From Chitinophagaceae bacterium (GTDB lineage Bacteria > Bacteroidota > Bacteroidia > Chitinophagales > Chitinophagaceae): a DNA stretch of 64,000 nt. The position numbers and the translations under genes are program-made. Positions 31,251-44,400 of this stretch are shown here, piece after piece; the stretch's first letter is position 1; every line of letters begins with the position of its first letter. Where the stretch lies: positions 186,001-250,000 of the forward strand of contig JADKAZ010000006.1 of assembly GCA_016719015.1 (NCBI GenBank). Direction: 5' to 3'. Under the pieces are notes generated by a model that worked only from the letters and a program-made list of their open reading frames with translations, was not told the origin of the DNA and made no database searches.

Positions 31251-32327
31251 ATGTCTATTCATTTTCACCCTCTTACAATAAAAGAGGTAAAAAAAGAAAC
31301 CGAGGATTGTGTTTCTGTTACGTTTGAAATCCCTGAAACTTTACAAAAGGATTTTAATTTTAAGCAGGGGCAAAGCCTGTCCATGCGAACCACAATTAAC
31401 AATGAAGAAGTTCGCCGCACTTATTCCATCTGCAGCTCCCCATTAGATAACGAATGGAAAGTCGCTATCAAAAAAGTGGATGGCGGTTTGTTTTCTTCCT
31501 TTGCCAACAGCGAATTGAAAAAAGGCGATGTGCTGGAAGTGATGCAGCCGGTTGGAAAATTTTACGTTGAACTAAACCCTGCCAACACCAACAATTATCT
31601 TGGCTTTGCCGCCGGGAGCGGAATCACTCCTGTTCTTTCAATCATCAAAACAACGTTGCGTACCGAACCGAACAGCAGTTTTACATTAGTATATGGAAAT
31701 AAAAATCGCCATTCGATTATCTTCTTTGAAGAACTGGAAGGATTAAAGAATAAATATCTTGACCGGTTCAACCTCATTAATATACTCAGCCGGGAACGAA
31801 CCGATGCCACTATTAATTTTGGAAGAATCAACACAGAAAAACTAACAGAACTGGAAAAGCTGGTTGATTATGCTTCTTTCGACGAAGCATTTGTTTGCGG
31901 ACCCGAAGAAATGATTTTTTGTGTGAAGGATTTCCTGGAAGCAAAAGGAATTGATAAGAAGAAAATACATTTTGAGTTGTTTACAACACCGGGACAGAAG
32001 AAGTCCACGGTCTATAGTCAACAGTCCACCGATAGCGGACCAACGAGTAAAATATCTGTAAAAGTAGATGGCCGTTCATTTGATTTTGATTTGTCGCTGA
32101 CCAGTGAAACAACCATATTAGATGCAGCTTTAAAACAAGGAGCTGATCTGCCTTTTGCCTGCAAAGGCGGTGTATGCTGTACCTGTAAAGCCAGACTGCT
32201 CGAGGGTGAAGTAAGTATGGATGTACACTGGGGGCTGGAAGAAGAAGAAATTGAACAGGGATACATCTTGGCCTGTCAATCACATCCCAAAACAGAAAAG
32301 GTGGTGGTGGATTTTGATGTGAAATAA
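31251..32327 (+). CDS. paaE: Phenylacetyl-CoA epoxidase reductase subunit PaaE
   Basis: A 358-residue flavin and iron-sulfur reductase. The FAD domain has VRRTYSICSSP, the NAD(P) domain has GFAAGSGITPVLSII and AFVCGPEEM, and the C-terminal plant-type ferredoxin domain has the [2Fe-2S] cysteines in FACKGGVCCTCKARL plus LACQSHP. It passes electrons from NADPH to the PaaA diiron site. The match in length and domain order is exact. The interdomain linker (about residues 250-265) is serine- and threonine-rich and encoded by a GTC-rich stretch at 32003-32040. Its partner subunits lie 23 kb away. Confidence 0.9.
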   Translation: MSIHFHPLTIKEVKKETEDCVSVTFEIPETLQKDFNFKQGQSLSMRTTINNEEVRRTYSICSSPLDNEWKVAIKKVDGGLFSSFANSELKKGDVLEVMQPVGKFYVELNPANTNNYLGFAAGSGITPVLSIIKTTLRTEPNSSFTLVYGNKNRHSIIFFEELEGLKNKYLDRFNLINILSRERTDATINFGRINTEKLTELEKLVDYASFDEAFVCGPEEMIFCVKDFLEAKGIDKKKIHFELFTTPGQKKSTVYSQQSTDSGPTSKISVKVDGRSFDFDLSLTSETTILDAALKQGADLPFACKGGVCCTCKARLLEGEVSMDVHWGLEEEEIEQGYILACQSHPKTEKVVVDFDVK

Positions 32328-32350
32328 TTGGTAAGTACCGGTTTTACAAA

Positions 32351-32665
32351 CTATGCCACTTTGCTTCTGAATAAATTTTTCTTTCTTTTACTTACCTGGA
32401 ATTGCTCCCCGTTCAGCAGTGTAAGTTTATAATCGGCAGAAACCTCCGAGATAAAATGCCGGTTTACCAAATGTGTTCGATGGATGCGGTAAAAAAAATC
32501 ATCCGATAATTTTTCTTCAAACCAATGCAGGATTTTCGCCACAGTTAAAGGGTATTCATTATCAAAATACACTTTGCAGTAACTGCTGCTGGCTTCTATG
32601 CGTATGATATTTTGTGGCATCACCACTTTTACACCTTTATTGGTAGGAATATGTATCAGGTTCAT
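32351..32665 (-). CDS. Stand-alone LytTR DNA-binding protein
   Basis: 104 residues that are only a LytTR domain: the opening IIRIEASSSYCKVYFDNE, then KILHWFEEKLSDDFFYRIHR, THLVNRHFISEV and LTLLNGEQFQVSKRKK are the standard blocks. No receiver or membrane domain is present, so input must come from another protein. It lies directly downstream, after a terminator, of the surface-protein fragment and converges on paaE. Confidence 0.88.
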   Translation of the reverse strand: MNLIHIPTNKGVKVVMPQNIIRIEASSSYCKVYFDNEYPLTVAKILHWFEEKLSDDFFYRIHRTHLVNRHFISEVSADYKLTLLNGEQFQVSKRKKNLFRSKVA

Positions 32666-32682
32666 TATTTAAAAATTTACTA

Positions 32683-32717
32683 AGCGTCTTTTCAACCATT
32701 ATAATTGAAAAGACGCT
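32683..32717 (-). terminator. Terminator after the surface-protein fragment
   Basis: A perfect 13-bp inverted repeat, AGCGTCTTTTCAA (32683-32695) and TTGAAAAGACGCT (32705-32717), with a 9-base loop, placed between the 32724 stop and the LytTR gene. Confidence 0.7.
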
Positions 32718-32723
32718 GGTTTA

Positions 32724-34205
32724 TTATTTCATAATCGTAAGCTGGTAGCCTGTATTCACTGTTCCTGTGGCACCGGGATTCAATTTCAATGTCCGTACTG
32801 TCGGGTTGGAGGTTATTACCGGGTAATTTGTTTTGCCTCCGTTGATAATTACATCCGTATTCATATCCGGTAAACTATTACAACTCCAGTTGGCCGGGTT
32901 TTCCCAGGCATTGCTTACCGTTCCCTCCCAGGTCATTCCAAACTTCAGCAGGAACACATCGCTGTAGGTAGTTCCGTTTACCAAACAACGGTATTGATAA
33001 CCATACATGGTTGTAGGTGCTGTAGTAAGGTTTAATACAGCAGTAGTGGCCCCGCTATAGATTCCGCCATCTGTAACATTGGTGTAACCCGTTCCATTAT
33101 CTACCTGCCACTGGAAGGTGGTGCCGGTCATCTTGGAATCAAAACTCACATCACCATCCGGGCAAATAATATACTCGCCACTGCTGACCTTAACACTGTC
33201 TATTAATTTAAGCAGTTCAATATTCCCTGCTGTATCGGTGGCGGTTACATAAAACTTATACGTATGTTCTGCCACACCTCTGAAGGTTGTATCTGTTCCG
33301 GTAAAATTGGATACATATAATTCCGGCGGGCCGTTATTATCTGCTACATAGATGGAATACCATTTTACTCCTGAACCGTTGGGGTCATCGGTGCCGGTGT
33401 AGGTCAATGTTATTTCTGTATCGGGTGTTATTACAGGCAGGCTGTCGAGACTGCTAATTGGTGCTACTGCATCTATGGTGTTGGTATGGATATTTGTCGG
33501 TATTACTTCATTCTGATCAAAAATAATGAATGCCCTTGCACCGATAGTGTCTAATGTTTGTGATGATGACAAAGGCTTTATACTAAAATTGACAAAGCCA
33601 TTACCATAATCGGGTTGGGTGCTGTCTTGCAGGAACAGAAAACCAGCCAGCGGATCTTCCGGCGGTAGCAATGTAACCGGGTCTATGCCCTGGAACTCCC
33701 AGAACACCTGGTTATTAATTACATCATAGCCAGCAGTAATGTCAACATACAAACCTGTTGAATCACGGCAGTCTAACCGCTGATAATAAGAAGCGGTGCT
33801 TGCAGGAATCTCAAAACTCTGGTTATTAAAACCAAAACTTCCTAATTCCAGGGTAGCCGGGTTTTGTTTAGGTTCTATGGGTGTTGTTACTTTTATATAC
33901 CTGGTTCGGGCTGTTGCTGTAGAATCATTTTCAAACATAATAGTATAAGGCATCCGGTCGTTTACACTTACCCATTTTTTATCAGGCTGGCCATCTGGGC
34001 CGATGATAAGGTTGGGGTCTAAGGGGCGGAGAACCCACATTTTTGCATTAGCATCCCATACCCACTTATATCTTTTTTTGGTACCGCCATTGCTGCATTT
34101 TGAATAATTCGGGTGATTAGTATTTAACAGGCCATCCTGATTCCGTTCCTGCTCAAAAATTCTTATCATTTGCCAACAGTTGGATGCAATAAAGCGGCAG
34201 GTCAA
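32724..34205 (-). pseudogene. Headless C-terminal fragment of a large surface protein
   Basis: 493 open codons without signal peptide and without a credible start (first codon TTG; first ATG 12 codons later). The sequence begins in mid-domain (KKRYKWVWDANAKMWVLRPL, then LIIGPDGQPDKKWVSVNDR), continues with conserved-repeat-like beta domains (RMPYTIMFENDSTATARTRY), an Ig-like unit (FDSKMTGTTFQWQVDNGTGY) and a terminal G8-like stretch (WEGTVSNAWENPANWSC). Coherent coding text continues upstream in another frame from about 34156 to 34305 (VVVKFDLPLYCIQLLANDKN), joined by an indel near 34155. It looks like the tail of a protein such as the giant encoded at 38424, now cut off by the RHS gene. Confidence 0.55.
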
Positions 34206-34675
34206 ATTTCACCACCACATTCACTGGTTTCACCAATATATTGCCCCAATCAGAACAGAAATCAGTTAATTCCTTCCTGTAAATAGGTTTAAATTTGCGC
34301 AGATTCTAATCCCCGGGTTTTCATTGCATTCATTGTCGTACCAAGAATCCCCAACAGCAAAAGATTTGTTCATCGCCTTTAATCTCAACAGGACGATTGC
34401 CCACCAACAACACCTAAACCTTTTCCTGTTTTAGGCCGCACCATCTTTGGAAATCCAATAGCATTACCTGCAAATTTTAGACCCTTAACAAAACCTGCTT
34501 CTGGTGCTGCTCTATGAAACGGATTTCTAGATCCATCACTGGACTGTATGAAAAGTCTTGCCTGGCATAGTTTTGACAGCTGATTAAATCTTCTGCGGGC
34601 ATCTTGATCAAAGGCATCTTTAATGCTTCTTCTCCTATTGTCATGCATATCATCAATCCTTCTACTTTATCAAAT
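34206..34675 (-). pseudogene. Broken RHS C-terminal tip and spacer
   Basis: This stretch has no intact gene. From 34675 to 34385 coding text continues from the RHS protein across frames: first YEFDKV in one frame, then RRIDDMHDNRRRSIKDAFDQ and DARRRFNQLSKLCQARLF in the original frame, ending GLGVVGGQSSC. Two compensating indels near 34655-34685 would restore one tip of about 130 residues after the DVWGL motif. From 34384 to 34306 I see no clear frame, and 34305-34156 belongs with the headless fragment. The tip's family is not recognised. No immunity-like gene is visible. Confidence 0.5.
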
Positions 34676-37600
34676 TCATATACTCCCAAATTTCGAGTTT
34701 ACTCCACACCGATACCGCCCCTTATAGAAAATCCCCAAAGCATGCTTTTGTGATCCACATGCCAGTCCCCAAACATCTATACCATTTGCGGGGTTATTAC
34801 CTGTGTACTGGTACATACCCATGCCATCGTGATACTCTATTAAATCTCTTTGATTAAATACACCTGTTTCGGGCGAATAATTTCGAAAGAAAAAACGATA
34901 GCTTCCGGATGCACTATCATACTCCTGCCCCGTAAATCCAAAACGGTTACCAGCTATAGAAGAATTCAATGAATTATTTGAGCTGTCGTACCTGTTAGGT
35001 TTGCCATACACATCATACTGGTAACTCTCAATTAATCTGCCGCTGCTGTTGCTGATGGCTTCTACAGAGTTCAATTCATTCTGGTGATAATAGTAACTAT
35101 TGCCGCTGTTGTCATTCATTACAGGTGATAAAAAATTAGTGAACACAGTCCTGTTAAGCAGGTTGTTGCTTCCATCTCGTTCTTCTATCTGTGCGGCACC
35201 GCTGTAAGTGTATTTTAGTGTGCTGCCATTGATGGTTTTTGTTATTCTCCTGTTTAATGCATCGTATCCGTATGTTATCACACTGGCAGGGGAGGCCGAG
35301 TCTTTTGTTAAGCGGTTTTCCGCATCATAGGTTTTATAAAAGGTTCCGTCAAAAGTTATATTGCCCCGGTCATCAAATGTAAAGCTGGTACTATTAACGC
35401 TGGTAAGCTGGTTGAGGTTGTTGATGCTGTAAGTTGTGGCAGCACCATTGAGATTAGCGGCTGTGCGGTTGCCCACAGCATCGTAAGTGTAAGTGTTTTG
35501 AATAACAGGACTGCCAACAGGTCCTCTTTTATAATTGGTAAGCCGGTAGCCATTATCATATGTAAACTGTTCGGATAAGGACGGGTTGTTCAGCCGGTTG
35601 ATGGCTGTTTTATTCATTTCCTTATCGTACGTAAAAGAAGTGTTTTGTATTGCTGCGGTAGTAATGGAACTTAAACGGTTGGCAAAATCATATTGCAGGG
35701 CACTGCTCACTCCGTTGGCCAAGGTTTTATTGGTGAGCTGGTTGGCGTTGTTATAGGCATACTCCACCACCATTACACTATCCTTTAAAATTTTAGTCAG
35801 CCTGTTCCTGGTATCAAACTCTTTTATTACTGTAGTGCTGTCAGGATAAATAGTTGTTTGTGTTCTTCCGGCTATGCTGTAATTATACCTTGTTGTCCTT
35901 CCATCAAAAGTTTCAGAAGTTACCCGGTTCAATTTGTCATAGGTAAAGGTAACCGGGCCGCTGTTGTTGGTCGCAGTCAGCACCCTGTTAAGTTTGTCGT
36001 AGGTATAACTATACACTTCACCACCGGGCAAAGTGCGGCTGGTTACCCTGTTCAGTGTATCATACTGGTAAGTGATGATACTTGCATCTGTAAGCCTTAC
36101 ACTGGTTAAATTATTTTTTTTATCGTATGTATAAGCCATATACTTGCCGTCCGGGTAGGTCATTGTTTTTCTCCGGTTCAGGCTATCATAAGCATAAGTG
36201 GTAGTATTATTATTCTGGTCAGTAAGCGAAGTGATATTACTTTCAGCATCATAACCCACTGTTATTACAAATCCATTATTATCTGTATAAGTTTTTACCC
36301 GGTCAAGACTATCATAAGTATAATGGCTGGTTCTTCCTTCTCTGTCGGTAGCTGAGATGATATTACTGTTCTTATCATATGTATAAGACGCACTGTTGCC
36401 CAGCGGATCTGTTATTTGTTTTAAGCGGTTAAGACTGTCATAGCTGGCAGATACGATGGCGCCAGTGGCATTTGTATAGCTGGTTACATTATTATTCTTA
36501 TCGTAGGCTAATGTGGCAATGGTGCTGGTAGCATCACTTACAGATATTAACCGGTTCAACTGGTCGTAGGTATAATTCAATGACTGCCCGTTAGGCAGGC
36601 TAACACTTGTGATATTCCCATTCCCATCATAACTGTACACGGCACTATTATTATCCGGGTCTTTGGTACCCTTCACCCGGTTACGGTTATCGTAACTCAT
36701 TTTTATTTCATGTCCCAATGCATTTTTTACACTGGTCAGGTTATCCATACCATCATACGCAAAGCTGGTTTGGTTGCCCGTTGGTCCGGTCACCTTTACT
36801 ACCCTGTTGCTGGCATCATAATTAAAAATGCTGGTTTCATCATTTTTATTGATATAGGAAGTAATGATTGCCCGCTGCGTCATAATTAAACTGAGCAAAA
36901 TTGTTGATCGGGTCGGTTATTTTTTTCAACCTGTTCAATATATCATACTCAGCCGTTGCGATGTTTCCCCTTGCATCTGTATATGATAACAGGCGGCCCC
37001 TTGCATCAAAGGATAGTGTGGCGTTATAACCATTGGGCCCGGTTACACTGGTTGGGTTACCCCATGCATCATAATTATAAGTATAACTATTTCCCCTGGG
37101 ATCCGTACTGCTTAATATATCTCCAGTTGTACTATAGGTAGCTGTGTAAACATTATTTCCGGGTGTTATTAACTGGATCATATTGCCATCAGTATCATAG
37201 CTCATAGTATAAAGATTTCCCTTGGGGTCTTTATAACTGCTGATCTTTTTAAAGTCGGTGGTGTAGGTGTATGTGCTGACCTGGTTCAGCGGATCGGTGG
37301 CGGTAAGCATATTGCCACTGGTATCGTAGGTATAAGTGTACACTTGCCCGTTAGCATCTGTCATCTTGGTCTGGTTGCCCTGGTCATCGTACTCATACTT
37401 CATATTGAATCCACAACAGTTACCCGACATGGAAGTAATCCAGGACATGTTATTCACTGTCTGATAGGTATAAGTGGTTACCTGGTTACCTGCCGCCAGG
37501 TAATCGGTAACAACTGTTTTTTGAGAAGCCGTATCATATGAAAAGCTCAGCCGTTTGTTACAGCCCACCAGTTCGCTGATACTCATGTCCGGAAAATAAA

Positions 37601-38402
37601 TGATGTCAACTTTATTACTGTTCTTATCCATGAGGGACTTCATCGGGCCATTGACCAGGTAAGTATATTGATATTTTCCATTCAGCGGGTCTTTGACCTC
37701 CTTCAGGTTACCTACTGCATCGTAGGTGTAAGTGAATGTTCTGGAAGGAACGGCAATTGCATCCACCACAGTGGCCAGGCGCCCCTGTGCATTATAAGTA
37801 AAACTTATACTCTGACCAGCAGTATTGGTCATGGATGTTAAAAGTGAATCTGTATAGCTGAAGTTGATAAAGTTTCCGTTCGGCTCTTCCATCCTCGTTA
37901 TACCCTTATGCACCGTATTATCAAAAAAATATTTCATCCCATTCAGCTCTGTCAATACATACTTACCCGGCTGATACTGTGCCAGTGTATTGAAAAATCC
38001 TTTCGGTGTTTTATAAGTCCCACCAGCCAATGAGTCATATTTATCTTCTCTACCATCACCCCACAAGATCAGTCTTGTCCCGGGTGTTGTATCATGGCGG
38101 TACCTTATATTATACTGAAACGTCCAACCCCTGCCATAACCATAATCTTCTGTAAGCAAATAACTGTTGTAATAAAAACTCACATTTAAAGCAAAGGCCC
38201 TCGCTGGTATATAAATATCTGTTCTTGGTATATATAAATTACCGCTTAAAGTATTGACCTGCGTACCTAACGGACCTACTTTGTTTGGATTGTTTAAATT
38301 CTGGGAATTAGCAATTATTGAGCTAATGATAAACAGCAGCATCAGGCCTTTGCTCCTTCCAGATTTAAAGCTCCAGGTATTTTTATTTGATAAGCAGTAC
38401 AT
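34676..38402 (-). CDS. RHS/YD-repeat protein (frameshifted)
   Basis: Two frames (38402-36846 and 36898-34676) join near 36868-36872, where one base appears inserted (or two lost), to give about 1,240 residues. A long signal peptide (ending LMLLFIISSIIANSQ) precedes an N-terminal domain (NKVGPLGTQVNTLSGNLYIP). Then come some 35 YD repeats of the form YDxxGNxxxxxxxNG, and the RHS-associated core ending SPETGVFNQRDLIEYHDGM, GMYQYTGNNPANGIDVWGL. The repeats build a shell that encloses a C-terminal tip, which here is broken (see 34206-34675). It starts 21 bases after the giant gene's stop, so the two are co-transcribed. Confidence 0.88.
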
Positions 38403-38423
38403 GTCTTTATCTTTTCAATCTTA

Positions 38424-41400
38424 TTATTTTAGCTTAAACAAAACAAAATGGTTTGGTGGTGGGTCATCGGGTGCATTACAGTGCACAATGATGGTTCCGC
38501 TACCGCCAGCCCTGATAATACCCGGAGGTCCGCCAGGTTCAACCAATTCTAAATAGAGTGATGTTGTTCCCGTTGGTATTCCCGCCCTGGTAAATGCCAT
38601 CTTTATTCCTGCTTCACTATACAAAATCCTTGATTGTGCCGGTATATCAAAGTTGGTGGGGTTACTATAATTTATAAGTAGTACGACCGGCCGGGAAATC
38701 AATACCCTTGACGGCACTACCAACTCCACGACCAACTGTGAATTCAATCCACTTGCAGCACCCGGATCACAGCCCGGTGCATTGCCATTACCAGCCCCGG
38801 TATTTACACCACCACCGGTTATCAAACCGCCATTATTGGCCGGAACAATAGAGAAACCATTTGGTAATACCGCAACAGATGAATCGGGTTTAATTAATGT
38901 TACATCATATACACCCAGCGGCCTTCCCTGCAAGGGGAAAGTGGCAAATACCTGTGTACTGTTGGTATAATAAACAGCAGAAGCATAAATAGTAGTGGTG
39001 CCATTACTCAGCTTCGCTATCATGCTATCCCTGTATAAAGAACCTCTTATCCTCACGGTTACATTTCCAATATTGCCACCGCTGTTGGTGTGTACATTCA
39101 GAATAGCAAATGGCAGCTTCACTGCTTTCAGCGTTATATTCTGCACCAATGGATTGGGCGACACACATCGCACCATTATGTAGTAAACAGAATCCGTAAC
39201 ATCAGACATCACTATTTGCTGGTTGCCATAATTGGGTATTTCATAGCCGTAATCATAATTCGCCGGAGTGGGCACATAGCCACCGGCTATAAACATTTCA
39301 TTCTTCATCGTCAGCGAATCATTGCTCTTCAGTGTAACAAGAATGGTGGAGCCGTACAATGAATCAGGTATCTTTAGTTTATAGTACCTGCTGATTTTAT
39401 GCAGGGTGTTTAGCTCATTTACATTCAGCGGCAGTTCTTTCACTTTTACATATACAGGTGTGCCCGTCATGCCGGTATTATTGTCTTTATCTGATTCTGA
39501 AAGTTGATTCAGCAAGTCAGTCTTTACAAATACATTATAGTTGCCTTCCACCACACCCGTTACCAATGGAGCCAGCTTTACCGTGTCAGTTCGAAGTGGT
39601 TGTATATTAATATACTTATTTTTTATACCAATCAGTGTGGCAGTGGAGTCAAACAGGTTTCCTGCCGATAAATAAATACCATCGGAGGTATGGCCTCTTG
39701 CTTCTTCTCCCGATACATTGGCAATCACCCACCTGGCTGTATCCATAGTATAACCCAACATCACTGTATCTGGTACTACAACATTGGACACCGTCAAATC
39801 AGTTATAGGTGGTGTAAATACATTGAGCAAACTAAAGCCCAGGTTATTCGTAGTATTTGACTCTACCAATGCATTGTTTGAATTGGCTCTGCTTATTAGT
39901 ACATAGTTACCAGGTATGGTATTGCCAGGTATCGTTACCGTAACAGTATCGTAATAAAATTGTCCGGGTGTTAATACACCTGGCCTGTTGCGGGTAGCCA
40001 GCAGCCGGTCTCCATCATTGGGATTAGCAAAGAAATCGTCTGAAAGTCTCAGCTGGTTCTGCAAGTTGGCCCCGGGATAAGTGGTTCCCGTTCCGTTATT
40101 AGTTATCTTATAGACTACAGTGATAGGTTGGCCAATAGCTACGGATGCAGGTGCCGAAATTATAGTATCAATCAGATCAGCCAATTCAGGTCTTATTACA
40201 TGTATCTTTTTGGCAGCCCCTGTTGCATTACGTATAAAGTTTACATTGTTTGACAACACTTTTTCTGCAGTAATGCTGTTTCTATTATTTGTTTTTACAT
40301 ACACATAGTAATTACCAGTTAATAAAACAGGAGTGTATGGTGATTTGCTGTCCGGACTTTCCTGTCCCCTGTTTAGCCGGGGGTATTTAAGATAATCATC
40401 GGCCATCACATCTGTTCCATCAGCTATGGAATCAGCGGAGAAGTAAATAGCATCTACCCATCCACCATAATAATTGTTATTAGGGTTGTAGCCAATATTC
40501 TTAACCTGCCAGCTTACAGGATAGGCAAAGCCTACGGTAGTGGTATCCGGAGCTGAAACTGTAGTAACAATATGATCAACCAGCGGATTGGTAAATGGCC
40601 TGCTGCCGCTGCCTGTTACATTATTATTGGTGCTGCTTCCTTCGTAAATAGTTAAGCCTGCATTTGTTTTTATATAGAAGTAGGCAGATTGTTGGGCTGT
40701 TTGCGGAAAGCAACTGTTCAACTCATAAGACATTTTCGGTATGGTAAACATTATCGTATCCGTATAACTGCCGCCGGGTGGTATGGCTCTTGTCTGCAAT
40801 TTTTTTGCCATGTAATTATTAGTGGCCACATTAAATGAAGGGCTGCAACTAAAGAAAACGCTGTCTGTCCAGGTACCAGCCGTTGTTCCTGTTCCATTAT
40901 TCGTTACCGTGTAAGTAAGATAACGGATGAAGATGGTAAACGTAGTGTCAGGCATTTGGATGTTTGAAACAACCAGGTCTGCCGGCACCGCTGCACTAAC
41001 TGTCGTCATCGCAGAAACACTCAGATTATTTGTTGCGTTAGTTTCTCTGAATAAGCTATCGTAATTGGTTTGTACATAAAAGTATTTTGCCCCGGTGGTA
41101 GCAGGTGGAATAAAATAGGTAAATATGTGTGGCACTGCAGTACCTACCGGCAGGCTTTCTGTAAACGTATTAGTGCTTATCAACTGCGCACTGCCATCAA
41201 AATTGGAGAAATTGCTGATATACAACCTGTCTTTTCTTGCATGATTGAATACAGCACCGGGTCCGTTATTAAGCACACTGTAATTTATTGTAACTGCTGT
41301 TCCGCCAATGGTATTTGAAGGAAGAGAAATGGCTGAGACCACCGCATCTGGCCGCTGCACAGTGATTGGCAGCGAACTTCTTTTTATCTGTGGTGTGCCC

Positions 41401-44400
41401 GGATATTCAAATACTGTTTTGGTTGGATTGGTATAAACATACACATAGTAGTTACCCGGTTGCATGTTCGACGGTATAGTGAAATTTTCAGCCTTGGCAA
41501 AAGCAGCACCCGGTTGAATAACATTATTAATATTGATATTTCGCCCATTTATTACCTGCGGATTAATATTGGTAAAATCAGCCGGACAATTTACAAAACT
41601 TGGATACTTGTCTGAATAAAGCCCGGAATTTTGAATGCCATGGGTAATCTCTTTTACCAGGGTTGCATTGGCAATATTTAATCCATTGGAGTCAGTGCTC
41701 AGGTAAACCCTGTCGAGCCAATAACTGCTACCAAATAAAATACTATCCGCTATTATAGAAGGGGCATAACATCGGGCAACACTACCAGGAGGGCTTGATG
41801 TACCGGGAGGACATGGAACAATACATTGGCTATAGGTAAAGTAATGCCCCCGGTTTTTTTCAATATTATCTCTGAATCCCTCATTCTTTATTGACCAATT
41901 AGCACCAACCGGCTGTGTGGTACTTGCAGATGTAATCGGGAGTGTAATCGTATCAACGACTAGTTTTGGAGTGGGGGTAAGGTAAACCTGTAGCTGCACC
42001 TGGCCCAGGTTATTATTACTTAAAGCACCTTCATATAAAAAAGGAGCGGTTGTTCCTGCATTGGCTTTTACATAAATAAACCAGGTACCGAAAATATAAT
42101 TGGGTATCACCACCTGTACGTTTTTTGTTACGAAACTGTCAGGAAGCAATTGGGTATTATTTGATACGTTTGCTTTTAATGCATTGGGATAATAAGAGTC
42201 ATTGAATTTTGGAAGTGTAAGTGGTATGGCACTGTTCCTGTCAAATAACGGGTTTTGAGAAATGAAGATAGAGTCCGTCCAGTTGCTACCTGCTGGTGTC
42301 AGTACACCATAATTTTTTACTTTATATGTAAGGTTTATAGTGCTTCCGGAGAAAACAGATGCTGGTGCAAAAACAGAGTCAACTCTTAAATCGGGTGTTG
42401 GGGCAAGGGTGATTAACATCGGGTTTTGTTTCCTGCCCGTATCGTTAGCCACACTTACCTGTAATATTTTCCAGTTGGGGTGCTGATTATCAGTGATTAC
42501 ATACACATAAACAGGGAAACTATATTGCAGTGGCAGCGTAAAATCAAGAGTGTTAGTATAAAACTGTCCACTGTCTAATGAAGATGGCCGCTGTTTTTTC
42601 CCCAGCAACAACGGTCTTCCATTTGCTGTAAGAGAATTCCAGGAGGAAGGATTCCAGTTAGGTGAACCCTGGAAGCTCACATTAGGAACAGTGTCCAATG
42701 CAAAGTAAACGCCATCATACCATGTATCATCTGTCATTGTTCTGCCGGGACCGATATTGGTTACTTTCCAACTTATACTTACTGTTTGTCCGGAAGTAGC
42801 AGTGGCAGGTGCCTGTACATCACTAACCATTAAATCTGGTAATGGTATCAGCCGGAATTGCTGAATAGGACCAACTGTTTGCCAGCATGGATTCTTGGCA
42901 ACTACTTTCCATTTATACGTTTTATTATAAGGCAATCCCGAATTCAGCGGAATGATATATTGTATATCACTGATGTTGGCAGCGTAAGGTGTTACCGGTT
43001 CTGCAACTGCGGAATCCCAAAGGTATAAATCATAATTCACCGTGTTGTTACCCGGTATCCATGATAAAGTGAGTGGTAATTGCTGATCAATTGCATTATT
43101 AGCAGGCAGCATATTGCTAACAGCACCGGGCAGATTATTAGAAGTGGTAATTGTAAGGATTTGCGTATTTGTATAAACAGTATCACAGGGGCTATTTGCT
43201 TTTACTGTCAATGTATACGTTCCCGGTGTTTGCCATTGCACCCAGGCTGTATCATTATTGGTTGTAAGCACACCTCCACCGCTAAGCGTCCATACAAAAT
43301 TAGCTCCGGGTATTTTTTGTGTATTATACCTGTAAGTAGCCAGGCATGGTGAAGCTTGGCCGATGATCGGCGTTAATGTTCTTACCCCGATGCAGAAAGT
43401 TCTTTCTACTGGAATAGCAGCATTATAATTACTGTTCCCATTTTGAGAGGCTCTGACAGTAACAGTGCCTGCACCTTTTTTAGTAATCTTGTTACTACTA
43501 ACTGAAGCATAAGCAGCCCCTGCAATAATGGAATAGCTGATACCCTGCCCCATAGAGGAAGATGCAACAAGTGTGATCTTATTAGCATCAAAAATCTGGT
43601 CTGGGATACTATCGAATGAAATTACCTGGTCTCCTTTTATCACTGTTATGGTATCATTCACAGTTGGTGCGGCGCTGTAGGTATCGTCACCTGGTTGTAA
43701 TGCTTTTACAATAATGGTTCCCACACCTGTAATAAATAATGTATCATTAATAATATTGCCCGGACCACTTATTTTCTGGTAAAAGACAGGAAGTCCTGAA
43801 CTCGCTGTTGCCGGTAACACAGCTTTCGCCGTGGGTGACATCGTGATGGTGGAAATATGCGGAAACGTAATGGTTTGAGGTTGTGCAGGCTGGGCAAATG
43901 AGATTATATTGGAAGAAGGCCCGGGGCCACAATCGTTGACAAACTTAACTGTATAATCCCCGGCAGCTTCAGCATAGTACGAAGAATCAACAGCACCGAC
44001 TATAAGTGTGTCATTTCTATACCATTGACAGGTAGCGCCGGGTGGCAGCGAGTTGGTGCTAAGGGTTCGGGCAAAGTTGTAGGCGACCGGTGTCTGTGTA
44101 GGAAACTCTCCATTAACCACAATGTTTTGCGTCAAGGTCGGCGATGAACCTTTAGAATTGGAAAGATAGAGTTGAATATTCCTGTTCCCATTCGCATTCC
44201 AAACCACTGTCGCAGTACTATCCGTAGCATTCAACGTTCCACCACCGGCTGGTAAACTCCAATGAAAAGTTACATTACTGTCAATCACATTGGTGGCCTT
44301 GTAGATATAGGTTCCGCCTTCGCAAACCGTGGAATCGCCGCTTATATTGAACCACATGGAAGGCTTGAGTGGTTCTGTATAAAATGAATAACGAAATTCA

